Of a stretch of 64,000 bases of DNA, positions 50,719 through 58,544 are shown one piece after another. Under the pieces are notes generated by a model. It was not told where the DNA came from. It worked only from the letters and a program-made list of their open reading frames with translations, and made no database searches. The DNA comes from Nocardioides aromaticivorans. GTDB taxonomy: Bacteria > Actinomycetota > Actinomycetes > Propionibacteriales > Nocardioidaceae. Each line of letters begins with the position of its first letter. Within the stretch, counting starts at the first letter, position 1. The stretch is taken from positions 1,860,001 to 1,924,000 of the forward strand of contig NZ_JACBZM010000001.1 of the NCBI RefSeq assembly GCF_013408525.1, read 5' to 3'. The position numbers and the translations under genes are program-made.

Positions 50719-52734
50719 TCAGGCGGAGTGGGGACGCCTCACCATGACCAATCCGGCGCCCAGGAGGACCAGGAGCGCCCCGAGCGGCGGCAGGAGTCCC
50801 GAAGGGCCACCGGTGTTGGGGAGGGGCTCGTCCTCGCGGATGCCGCCCTCCTCGCAGTCGTCGGCGGTCGTCGGGGTCGCCTCCGTGTCGTCGCATTCCT
50901 CGACGGGGGTGCACAGCTCACCGTTCTCGTCCACGGCGTCCGGGTTGGTCGCAGCGTCGTCGCAGGGCTCCTCGATGATGCCACCGGCACACTCCACGTC
51001 GACGCTGAAGTCGTCAGCGGTCTGGCCGGGCTCGGCCACCGCGAACACGGTGTACTCCTTGCCGTCCAGGATGAAGGTGAAGGGCAGCGTGCCGAGGAAG
51101 CCGTTGGCGTTCGCGAGAAGCTCGTCGATGATCTCGATGACGACGCCGTCGGCCTTCGCCTCCAGACGGGCGTTCTCGATGGGCAGCTCCGGGTCGATGG
51201 TCGTGACACAGGCGGCCAGCGCGCCCACCTCCGGGCACTCCTCGCCGGAGTCGGCCGGCAGCTCGAAGGTCAGCGTCGACTCACCACCCGGGAACTCGTA
51301 GCCCGGCTTGGCGGTCAGCACGACGTCGCCGTCGACGACCTCGACCGAGTACTCGTCGGTCCCGGGAACCTCCGGGAAGGCGATGTTGTCCGGGCCGCAC
51401 GGGTCGACCGGCTCGACCGACGGAGGAGTGATCTCGGCCAGCGGGCAGTTGACGAGCTCCTCGTCGCCCGGCTGCTCGTTGCCGACGGCATAGCGGATCG
51501 CGACCGAGTCCTGCGCGTCCGGGAAGACCCACGGGAAGGTCACCCCGTCCCAGCCCTTGTTGAACAGGGTCGCGTCGCTGACCACGATGATGTGGTCCGG
51601 CACGCCCGGCGGGGTCCCGACGTACTTGCAGACCACGACCTTCTTCCCGTCGACCGGGCACTCCTCGCCCGAGTCGACCGGCGCCGCCAGCTCGTACGTC
51701 GCCGACGGCCCCTCGAAGGCCCAACCGTCCTTGGCGGTCAGCGTGACGCTGCCGTCCTCGTTGACCGTCACCGTGTACTCGTCGGTCTCCGCAATGGCCG
51801 GGTACGCCGCGTTGTCCGGACCACACGGGTCGTCCGGCTCCACGTCCGGCGGGGTGGCGATGCAGGGCTCACCCGAGTCGGCCGGCAGCTCGAGGGTGAG
51901 GGTGGACTCTCCGCCCGGGAACTCGTAGCCCGGCTTGGCGGTCAGCACGACGTCACCGTCGACGACCTCGACCGTGTACTCGTCGGTCTCGGGAACCTCC
52001 GGGAACGCGATGTTGTCCGGGCCGCACGGATCGACCGGCTCGATCGTCGGAGGAGTGATCTGGGCGAGCGGGCAGTTGACGAGCTCCTCGTCGCCCGGCT
52101 GCTCGTTGCCGACGGCGTAGCGGATCGCGACGGAGTCCTGGGCGTCGGCGAACGTCCACGGGAAGGTCACCCCGTCCCAGTCCTTGATGGCGTTCTTGCT
52201 GACCACGATGATGTGGTCCGGCACGCCCGGCGGGGTGCCGACGTACTTGCAGACCACGACCTTCTTCTCGTCGTCGTCCTTGGCGGCCGCGATCCGGCGC
52301 GACCGGATCTGCTGGGCACCGTCCTCGGCGCCGTCACCCGCGGGAACCGCGTCGGCCGGGACGTCCTGCGGAGCGGGAGCGTCGGCGGGCTGGTCGTCCT
52401 GCGCGGGCGCCGGGTCGGGAGCGGGCTCGGGCTCGGGGGCGGGCTCCGGCTCCGGCGCGGGCTCCGGCGCGGGCTCGGGCTCGGGAGCCGGCTTCGGCTC
52501 CGGCGCGGGCTTCGGCTCAGGTGCCGGCTCGGGCGCGGGCGCCGGGGTGTCCTCCTGGACGGCGGACGGCGCGTCCGCCCCGTCCGCGTCGTCGGCGAAA
52601 CCGGGAGAGGTGAAGGCGGAGACCGCCAGCAGTGCGGCAGCCGGGATCGTCAGTGCGGCGCGGCCTGCGAGGCCGGTGCGTCGGGCCTGGGCCCGGCGGA
52701 AGAGGCGGCGCGAATGCCGCGAAGAGGTGTTCAT
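50719..52734 (-). CDS. LPXTG cell-wall-anchored repeat protein, copy 1
   Basis: 671 aa. Signal peptide (~1-50, ending SAFTSPGFADDADG), a Pro/Glu-rich segment made of PAPEPEPAPEP-like units (~64-115), then repeated modules: type A (KKVVVCKYVGTPPGVPDHII ... DAQDSVAIRYAVGNEQPGDE) twice, type B (DPCGPDNIAFPEVPETDEYTV ... LTAKPGYEFPGG) three times, and a C-terminal domain. The sorting signal LPNTGG, a hydrophobic stretch and RRPHSA finish it. A sortase should attach it to peptidoglycan; no sortase is in the window. Two of the A and B modules match closely within the protein. It is a near-identical paralogue of the upstream gene (53086-55023). Ligand and role unknown. Confidence 0.9.
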   Translation of the reverse strand: MNTSSRHSRRLFRRAQARRTGLAGRAALTIPAAALLAVSAFTSPGFADDADGADAPSAVQEDTPAPAPEPAPEPKPAPEPKPAPEPEPAPEPAPEPEPAPEPEPAPDPAPAQDDQPADAPAPQDVPADAVPAGDGAEDGAQQIRSRRIAAAKDDDEKKVVVCKYVGTPPGVPDHIIVVSKNAIKDWDGVTFPWTFADAQDSVAIRYAVGNEQPGDEELVNCPLAQITPPTIEPVDPCGPDNIAFPEVPETDEYTVEVVDGDVVLTAKPGYEFPGGESTLTLELPADSGEPCIATPPDVEPDDPCGPDNAAYPAIAETDEYTVTVNEDGSVTLTAKDGWAFEGPSATYELAAPVDSGEECPVDGKKVVVCKYVGTPPGVPDHIIVVSDATLFNKGWDGVTFPWVFPDAQDSVAIRYAVGNEQPGDEELVNCPLAEITPPSVEPVDPCGPDNIAFPEVPGTDEYSVEVVDGDVVLTAKPGYEFPGGESTLTFELPADSGEECPEVGALAACVTTIDPELPIENARLEAKADGVVIEIIDELLANANGFLGTLPFTFILDGKEYTVFAVAEPGQTADDFSVDVECAGGIIEEPCDDAATNPDAVDENGELCTPVEECDDTEATPTTADDCEEGGIREDEPLPNTGGPSGLLPPLGALLVLLGAGLVMVRRPHSA

Positions 52735-53085
52735 CTCGTTGTCCCCATGTAGGTCTTCGGCCGCGCCCCCCGCACGACCGTCAGCAGTTTCCGGACCACG
52801 GGACCGGCCGAGAACCGGCGAGGGAGTGCTGGACGGAGGCTCACGATCAAGACCGCGAGTCCCCGTCCGGCACCCCCCACTGCTGGCTTCGTCCCCACCC
52901 GCCGCCAGACCCGTTTCGAGGCTAGGCACACCGGGCAGCCACCGGAATGGGAATCGATGGAATCCATCGCTTCCGATAGCCGTCGCGCGACGTCGCGAAA
53001 ACGTGGTTCGCCCCGCCGCAGTAGCTTGCTGCGACGGGGCGAACACCCGACCGTGTGGCCGTCCGTGGCCCGACCGGGCTGATGG
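52735..53085 (-). other. Spacer between the two LPXTG genes
   Basis: 351 bp without a gene. It holds the leader of copy 1 (with a five-codon ATG GGG ACA ACG AGA TGA frame at 52731-52748 that overlaps the start), a possible -10 TAGCCT on the minus strand at 52919-52924, a small dyad CGATGG-AAT-CCATCG (52955-52969) and the duplicated terminator at 53006-53044. Confidence 0.5.
53006..53044. terminator. Duplicated hairpin terminator with oxygenase-gene tail
   Basis: Arms 53006-53021 and 53029-53044, one mismatch. The left arm and following TAG reproduce the last codons and stop of the oxygenase gene at 50584-50602, showing that the duplication carried the neighbour's tail along. Confidence 0.7.
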
Positions 53086-55023
53086 TCAGGCGGAGTGGGG
53101 ACGCCTGACCATGACCAGACCTGCACCCACGAGCACCAGGAGGGCGCCGAGCGGGAGGAGGATCCCCGCGGGACCGCCGGTGTTCGGCAGGGCGTCGGGG
53201 TCGTCCGTGTCGACGATGCCGCCGGTCTCGCCGCCGTCGGGGTTGCACGGCTCACCGTTGGCGTCGACCGCGTCCGGGTTGGTCGCGGCGTCGAGGCAGT
53301 CCTCGTCGACGACCTCGCCGCCGGCGCACTGCGTCTCCACGCTGAAGTCGTCAGCGGTCTGACCGGGCTCGGCCACCGCGAACACGGTGTACTCCTTGCC
53401 GTCCAGGATGAACGTGAAGGGCAGCGTGCCGAGGAAGCCGTTCGCCTCCGCCAGCAGCTCGTCGACGATCTCGATGACGACGCCGTCGGCCTTCGCCGCC
53501 AGACGGGCGTTCTCGATGGGCAGCTCCGGGTCGATGGTCGTGACACAGGCGGCCAGCGCGCCCACCTCCGGGCACTCCTCGCCGGAGTCGGCCGGCAGCT
53601 CGAAGGTCAGCGTCGACTCACCACCCGGGAACTCGTAGCCCGGCTTGGCCGTCAGCACGACGTCGCCGTCGACGACCTCGACCGAGTACTCGTCGGTCCC
53701 GGGAACCTCCGGGAAGGCGATGTTGTCCGGGCCGCACGGGTCGACCGGCTCGACCGACGGAGGAGTGATCTCGGCCAGCGGGCAGTTGACGAGCTCCTCG
53801 TCGCCCGGCTGCTCGTTGCCGACGGCATAGCGGATCGCGACCGAGTCCTGCGCGTCCGGGAAGACCCACGGGAAGGTCACCCCGTCCCAGCCCTTGTTGA
53901 ACAGGGTCGCGTCGCTGACCACGATGATGTGGTCCGGCACGCCCGGCGGGGTCCCGACGTACTTGCAGACCACGACCTTCTTCCCGTCGACCGGGCACTC
54001 CTCGCCCGAGTCGACCGGCGCCGCCAGCTCGTACGTCGCCGACGGCCCCTCGAAGGCCCAACCGTCCTTGGCGGTGAGCGTGACGCTGCCGTCGTCGTTG
54101 ACCGTCACCGTGTACTCGTCGGTCTCCACGATGGCCGGGTACGCCGCGTTGTCCGGACCACACGGGTCGTCCGGCTCCACGTCCGGCGGGGTGGCGATGC
54201 AGGGCTCACCCGAGTCGGCGGGCAGCTCGAGGGTCAGGGTGGACTCTCCGCCCGGGAACTCGTAGCCCGGCTTGGCGGTCAGCACGACGTCACCGTCGAC
54301 GACCTCGACCGTGTACTCGTCGGTCTCGGGAACCTCCGGGAACGCGATGTTGTCCGGGCCGCACGGATCGACCGGCTCGATCGTCGGAGGAGTGATCTGG
54401 GCGAGCGGGCAGTTGACGAGCTCCTCGTCGCCCGGCTGCTCGTTGCCGACGGCGTAGCGGATCGCGACGGAGTCCTGGGCGTCGGCGAACGTCCACGGGA
54501 AGGTCACCCCGTCCCAGTCCTTGATGGCGTTCTTGCTGACCACGATGATGTGGTGCGGCACGCCCGGCGGGGTGCCGACGTACTTGCAGACCACGACCTT
54601 CTTCTCGTCGTCGTCCTTGGCGGCCGCGATCCGGCGCGACCGGATCTGCTGGGCGCCGTCCTCGGCGCCGTCACCCGCGGGAACCGCGTCGGCCGGGACG
54701 TCCTGCGGAGCAGGAGCGTCGGCGGGCTGGTCGTCCTGCGCGGGCGCCGGGTCGGGAGCGGGCTCGGCCTCGGGCTCGGGGGCGGGCTCCGGCTCCGGCG
54801 CGGGCTTCGGCTCGGGAGCCGGCTTCGGCTCCGGGGCCGGCTCGGGCTCCGGCGCGGGAGCGGGCGACTCGACCTCGGCGGAGGGAGTGCCGTTGCCGCC
54901 GTCCGCGTCGTCGGCGTAGCCCGGCGCCGCGAAGGCCGACACGGCGACGAGCGCGGCGACCGGGACGGTCAGGGCAGCGCGTTGCCAGAGGGTGCGGCGG
55001 GCAGGCCGCAGTGACTGCTTCAT
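53086..55023 (-). CDS. LPXTG cell-wall-anchored repeat protein, copy 2
   Basis: 645 aa. Same order as copy 1: signal peptide (~1-42, ending SAFAAPGYADDADG), Pro/Glu-rich segment, A-B-B-A-B modules, C-terminal domain and LPNTGG with membrane stretch and RRPHSA. DNA from 53340 to about 54757 matches 51003-52420 at a constant offset of 2337 bp with very few differences (one gives His for Asp in GVPHHII). The signal peptide, Pro/Glu segment length and last ~100 residues before LPNTGG have diverged. It reads first in the tandem pair. A leader frame ATG GGG ACA ACG AAA TGA overlaps its start as in copy 1. Confidence 0.9.
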   Translation of the reverse strand: MKQSLRPARRTLWQRAALTVPVAALVAVSAFAAPGYADDADGGNGTPSAEVESPAPAPEPEPAPEPKPAPEPKPAPEPEPAPEPEAEPAPDPAPAQDDQPADAPAPQDVPADAVPAGDGAEDGAQQIRSRRIAAAKDDDEKKVVVCKYVGTPPGVPHHIIVVSKNAIKDWDGVTFPWTFADAQDSVAIRYAVGNEQPGDEELVNCPLAQITPPTIEPVDPCGPDNIAFPEVPETDEYTVEVVDGDVVLTAKPGYEFPGGESTLTLELPADSGEPCIATPPDVEPDDPCGPDNAAYPAIVETDEYTVTVNDDGSVTLTAKDGWAFEGPSATYELAAPVDSGEECPVDGKKVVVCKYVGTPPGVPDHIIVVSDATLFNKGWDGVTFPWVFPDAQDSVAIRYAVGNEQPGDEELVNCPLAEITPPSVEPVDPCGPDNIAFPEVPGTDEYSVEVVDGDVVLTAKPGYEFPGGESTLTFELPADSGEECPEVGALAACVTTIDPELPIENARLAAKADGVVIEIVDELLAEANGFLGTLPFTFILDGKEYTVFAVAEPGQTADDFSVETQCAGGEVVDEDCLDAATNPDAVDANGEPCNPDGGETGGIVDTDDPDALPNTGGPAGILLPLGALLVLVGAGLVMVRRPHSA

Positions 55024-55414
55024 TTCGTTGTCCCCATGTGTGTGTTCGGTCGCACCCACTGCACGACCGAGGGAGCTTCGGAGCGGGCATGGCCGAAAAC
55101 CACGAAGGGAGCGCGGCGCCGGGCCCGCGTCCTGCGACGCCCTGCGTTGCACTCCCCTACCGACCGCGCCCCACGCGCAACCGGTCCCGCACACCAACCT
55201 AGGGATCTTTACCCAGCGGATCCGCTGAACTGCGGAGATTTTACTCAGGCCGATGCCCGCGGCCGGGCGATGTTGCGCCCGTCACACTTTTCGTGCAGGA
55301 CGACAAAGAGCCGCCCCGACTCTGTTCGACGGCACGAGCGGGCACCCCTGCGCCGTGACGAGACTTCCCGTGTCGAACCAACCAGCACCCCGACCTGGGA
55401 CGGAGCCACCAGCG
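55024..55414. other. Spacer upstream of LPXTG copy 2
   Basis: 391 bp without an evident gene. It contains the copy 2 leader, a perfect 14-bp palindrome CAGCGGATCCGCTG (55214-55227) and an AT-rich TAAAAT on the minus strand (55238-55243), possible control elements. I see no clear -35. Confidence 0.4.
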
Positions 55415-55627
55415 ATGAGCGACCTGATGCAGCTTGTGCCGATCTTCACCTTCATGCTGATCCCGGTGTGGATCCCGCTCGTCGCGGCTGCGTTCGGGAT
55501 GGTGTCGGACGCGATCAAGGCGCCGGCGAAGGCCGTCACGCACCACGGCGCGGCGCGTCCCGCCCCTCGCCACGCGGGCGTCAGCCCCGTCGGTCCTCGG
55601 GTCCTCGCGGAAGGAACTGCTCGGTGA
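55415..55627 (+). CDS. Small membrane protein
   Basis: 70 aa. MSDLMQLVPIFTFMLIPVWIPLVAAAFGMVSDAI gives one amphipathic-to-membrane helix, followed by a basic, disordered tail. A purine-rich GGGACGGAG lies ~10 nt upstream. The last 47 bp overlap the convergent gene ending at 55581, which lowers confidence in the C-terminal part. Function unknown. Confidence 0.45.
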   Translation: MSDLMQLVPIFTFMLIPVWIPLVAAAFGMVSDAIKAPAKAVTHHGAARPAPRHAGVSPVGPRVLAEGTAR

Positions 55628-56258
55628 GCATCGGCCACGCGTGGTCGATGAGCTCCTCCATGTCGAGGTAGGTCGCCCGCTTCACGTAGGGCTTGGCCAA
55701 CTCGGTGTCGATCACCTTGAGCACGAAGCGGCGCAGCTCGGCGTCCAAGCCGGTCATCTTCCGCAGGATCGCCCCGCGCCGGGTGTCGGTCTTCAGCTCG
55801 AGCCCGATCTGGTTCTCACTCGGCGTGAGCAGCTCGAGGCGGAGCTTCAACGGGTCCTCGGTGTGCACCACCAGGACCAGCGGGATCACGACCTCGGCGT
55901 TGAAGTTCAGCTTGTCCAGCGGCAGGTCGAGCTGGAAGACCACGCTGATCGGCAGGTCGATCGCGTAGGTCAGCAGCTCGGCCGGCACCTCCTCGCCCGA
56001 CGTCGGGCCGAAGGTGCCGGTGAAGCTCACGCTGGCGAAGGCCCGGCCCGGGCCCGCACCGATCGGCCCGAGCGAGATCTGGTCGCCCAGGACCGCGTCG
56101 ATCGTGCGCAGGATCCGCTCCTTGTGGAGCACGCGGCGTACCCAGTGCACACCGAAGCGCTCGTACGACGCCGGTCCGGTCGCCTCCGGCTCCAGCTCCT
56201 GCAGCTCCGGGTCCGGCAGCTCCGCCACCGCATCCACCCCCGCCAGTGCGTCGACCAC
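55581..56258 (-). CDS. Conserved protein of unknown function
   Basis: 225 aa from GTG 56258, with GGGGGAG just upstream. An acidic N-terminus (ELPDPELQELEPEATG), then VRRVLHKERILRTIDAVLGDQISLGPIGAGPGRAFASVSFTG and a beta-rich middle (AIDLPISVVFQLDLPLDKLNFNAEVVIPLVLVVHTEDPLKLRLELL), ending in helices. No signal peptide or membrane helix. The alternating hydrophobic strands suggest a lipid- or ligand-binding beta sheet. I do not recognise the family. The upstream neighbour is the riboswitch-controlled btu operon, divergent. Confidence 0.75.
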   Translation of the reverse strand: MVDALAGVDAVAELPDPELQELEPEATGPASYERFGVHWVRRVLHKERILRTIDAVLGDQISLGPIGAGPGRAFASVSFTGTFGPTSGEEVPAELLTYAIDLPISVVFQLDLPLDKLNFNAEVVIPLVLVVHTEDPLKLRLELLTPSENQIGLELKTDTRRGAILRKMTGLDAELRRFVLKVIDTELAKPYVKRATYLDMEELIDHAWPMLTEQFLPRGPEDRRG

Positions 56259-56423
56259 GGCTCCCCCTTGCTCGTTGTCACACCGCCCGGAGCCGGAAAG
56301 CCCCGTCAGCACTGACGATTCTCCTACATCCTGCCGCAGCGCGGGCGGCTGCCCATGGTTCCGGGCGCCCGGACCTGCCGGTGGGGGCGCAGGCCGGCCG
56401 CGTGTCGCCCGGGTCACACCGGC

Positions 56424-56453
56424 TTGGCGCGCCGCGTCGGCTGTGCGTACATT
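56424..56453 (+). promoter_or_regulatory. Promoter of the cobalamin-riboswitch operon
   Basis: TTGGCG (56424-56429), 18-bp spacer, TACATT (56448-56453). The transcript would start at about 56460, exactly where the first riboswitch stem begins. Confidence 0.55.
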
Positions 56454-56459
56454 CCGACC

Positions 56460-56615
56460 CGAGCCAGTCACACCCCCGAGGTGAGGGAATCCGGTGAGAA
56501 TCCGGAACTGTCGCGCAGCGGTGAGGGCGACGGACGAGGCACGCAGCCACTGGACCGAAGGGTCTGGGAAGGCGTCTCGTCCGATTGACCCCGAGTCCGA
56601 AGACCTGCTGGCTCG
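56460..56615 (+). ncRNA. Cobalamin (adenosylcobalamin) riboswitch
   Basis: Closing stem P1: CGAGCCAG (56460-56467) pairs perfectly with CTGGCTCG (56608-56615). The class consensus follows in order: GGGAATCCGGTGAGAATCCGG, ACTGTCGCGCAGCGGTGAGG, the CGCAGCCACTGG region, GGGAAGGCG and CCGAGTCCGAAGACC. The 55 nt to the btuC-type GTG would form the expression platform; no strong terminator is evident, so translational control is more likely. It regulates the vitamin B12 uptake genes that follow. Confidence 0.93.
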
Positions 56616-56670
56616 CCGTGGTCCCACCGAGCTTCGCGATTGAGCTCCCGACACTGAGCAGGTCCCACCC

Positions 56671-57738
56671 GTGCACCACCTCGATGCCGTCGAGCGACGC
56701 TCCGACGCGCGCCGCCTGCCCGTGCCCGTGCTGCTCGTCGTGCTGGTGCCCTCGGCCGGGGCGACCTTGCTCCTGTCGACCGCCCACGGAGCCGAGCCGC
56801 TGCCCCTCCACGTCGTCGTGGACGCGCTCCGCGTCCGGTTCGCCGGGGCGCCCGTGGACCCGGCGTACGACGCGATCGTCTGGGACATCCGGCTGCCCCG
56901 GACCATCCTCGCGTTCGTGGTCGGCGCCGGGCTCGCCCTCGCAGGCGCGGGGATCCAGACCCTCGTGCGCAACCCGCTCGCCGACCCCTACCTGCTCGGT
57001 GTGTCGTCGGGAGCGAGCGTCGGTGCGACGGCCGTGCTGACGATGGGCGTCCTCGCCGGCGCCGGACTGTGGGCCCTGTCCCTCGGCGCGCTGCTCGGCG
57101 CGCTCGCCGCCTCGGTGCTGGTGTTCGCCGTCGCGATGCTCCAGGGGGGCCTGACGCCGCTGCGGCTCGTGCTCACCGGGACGGTGCTGTCGGCGGCGTT
57201 CTCCTCACTCGCGAGCTTCATGGTCTTCCGCAGCGCCGAGCCGCAGACGGCGCAGTCCGTGCTGTTCTGGCTCCTGGGCTCGGTGTCCGGCGCCACCTGG
57301 GGCCAGCTGTGGCTGCCCGTGGCCGCGGTCGTCGCGGCCTTCGTCGTGCTGATGGCCGCCAGCGGATGGCTGGACGCCCTCGCCGTCGGACCCGACACCG
57401 CAGCGGCGCTCGGCGTGCCCGTGCGGGAGCTGCGCGTCGGCCTGTTCGTGCTGCTGTCGGTGCTGGTCGGCGTGCTCGTCGCGGTGGCCGGCGGGATCGG
57501 CTTCGTGGGCCTGGTCGTCCCCCACCTCGCCCGCCTGCTCGTCGGCCCGCGGCACCGCGCCGCGCTCCCGGTCGCGGTGCTGCTCGGCGGGGTGTTCCTG
57601 ATGTGGGTGGACGTCGTCTCCCGCGTGGCCGTCCGCCCGACCGAGATCCCGCTCAGCGTCGTCACCGGACTGATCGGCGCGCCGGTGTTCCTCATCCTGC
57701 TGGGGCGCCGCAGCTACCGCTTCGGAGGAGAGTCGTGA
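56671..57738 (+). CDS. btuC: Vitamin B12 ABC transporter permease (FecCD/BtuC)
   Basis: 355 aa with ~10 membrane helices. FecCD family marks: IRLPRTILAFVVGAGLALAGAGIQTLVRNPLADPYLLGVSSGASVGA and GFVGLVVPHLARLLVGPRHR, the segments that contact the ATPase. Iron-siderophore and B12 permeases look alike; the cobalamin riboswitch upstream decides for B12 or other corrinoids. GTG 56671 lies 55 nt after the riboswitch. The ATPase gene overlaps by 4 nt. Confidence 0.92.
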   Translation: MHHLDAVERRSDARRLPVPVLLVVLVPSAGATLLLSTAHGAEPLPLHVVVDALRVRFAGAPVDPAYDAIVWDIRLPRTILAFVVGAGLALAGAGIQTLVRNPLADPYLLGVSSGASVGATAVLTMGVLAGAGLWALSLGALLGALAASVLVFAVAMLQGGLTPLRLVLTGTVLSAAFSSLASFMVFRSAEPQTAQSVLFWLLGSVSGATWGQLWLPVAAVVAAFVVLMAASGWLDALAVGPDTAAALGVPVRELRVGLFVLLSVLVGVLVAVAGGIGFVGLVVPHLARLLVGPRHRAALPVAVLLGGVFLMWVDVVSRVAVRPTEIPLSVVTGLIGAPVFLILLGRRSYRFGGES

Positions 57739-58544
57739 CCACGACCGGGCCGGCCCTGGCCACCCGGGACCTGGCCTGCGGCATCGGCCGCCGAACCGTG
57801 CTGACCGGCATCGACCTGGAGGTACGACGCGGTGAGGTCCTCGGCCTGATCGGGGCCAACGGGACGGGCAAGTCCACCTTGTTGCGGGTTCTCGCCGGGG
57901 TGCGGGCGCCGACGGCCGGCGAGGTCCGGCTCGGCGATGAGCCGCTGGCGTCGTACTCGGCGAGGGACCGGGCGCGGCGGATCGCCTTCGTCGCCCAGGA
58001 GGAGGCAGCCCCCTCCGACCTGCTCGTGGGGGAGCTCGTCGCCTTGGGCCGGCTGCCGCACGCGCGGTCCTGGGGCGGCGTCGACGACACGTCGCGCACC
58101 GCCGTCGACGAGGCGCTGCGGCTGGTCGGCCTGGAGCGTGCCGCCCGGGTGCCGCTCGACCAGCTCTCCGGGGGCGAGCGACGCCGGGCCGTCTTGGCGC
58201 GTGGCCTCGCCCAGCAGGCTCCGCTGCTGCTCCTCGACGAACCCACCAACCACCTCGACATCCGCCACCAGCTCGCCGTGATGAGGCTGGTCCGGCGGCT
58301 GAGCCGCGAGCACGGGCGGGCGGTCGTCCTCGCCCTCCACGACCTGGACCTCGCCGCCACCTTCTGCGACCGGATCGCAGTGCTCCACGACGGCACGCTC
58401 CTCGCGTGCGGCACCCCCGACGACGTCCTCACCCCGGACGTGCTCCACGACGCCTTCGGCGTCCTGGCCACCCGCGTGACCCACCCGCTGACCGGCCGGA
58501 CGCACCTGCTGTTCAGCCACGACGAGAGAGAGACCCACCCGTGA
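57735..58544 (+). CDS. btuD: Vitamin B12 ABC transporter ATPase
   Basis: 269 aa. Walker A GANGTGKST, signature LSGGERRRAVLARGLAQQAP, Walker B LLLLDEPTNHLD, H-loop ALHDLDLAATFCD. FepC/BtuD-type. A full GGAGGAG stands 4 nt before GTG 57735, which overlaps the btuC stop. The binding-protein gene follows with a one-base overlap. Energises corrinoid import with the adjacent permease. Confidence 0.94.
   Translation: MTTTGPALATRDLACGIGRRTVLTGIDLEVRRGEVLGLIGANGTGKSTLLRVLAGVRAPTAGEVRLGDEPLASYSARDRARRIAFVAQEEAAPSDLLVGELVALGRLPHARSWGGVDDTSRTAVDEALRLVGLERAARVPLDQLSGGERRRAVLARGLAQQAPLLLLDEPTNHLDIRHQLAVMRLVRRLSREHGRAVVLALHDLDLAATFCDRIAVLHDGTLLACGTPDDVLTPDVLHDAFGVLATRVTHPLTGRTHLLFSHDERETHP

Noticed and set aside
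52400..52560. Dense short repeats that might suggest a CRISPR or satellite array (also 54750-54870)
   Set aside because: They encode a Pro/Glu-rich (PAPEPE) protein segment; unit length is irregular and there are no spacers.
51003..54757. Insertion sequence or transposon as cause of the LPXTG duplication
   Set aside because: No transposase frame, terminal inverted repeats or target duplication seen; a simple tandem duplication explains it.
53095..55014. Plus-strand frame antisense to LPXTG copy 2 (and its equivalent over copy 1)
   Set aside because: Repetitive Val/Asp/Arg-rich translation mirrors the real repeats; the minus frame has signal peptide and sorting signal.
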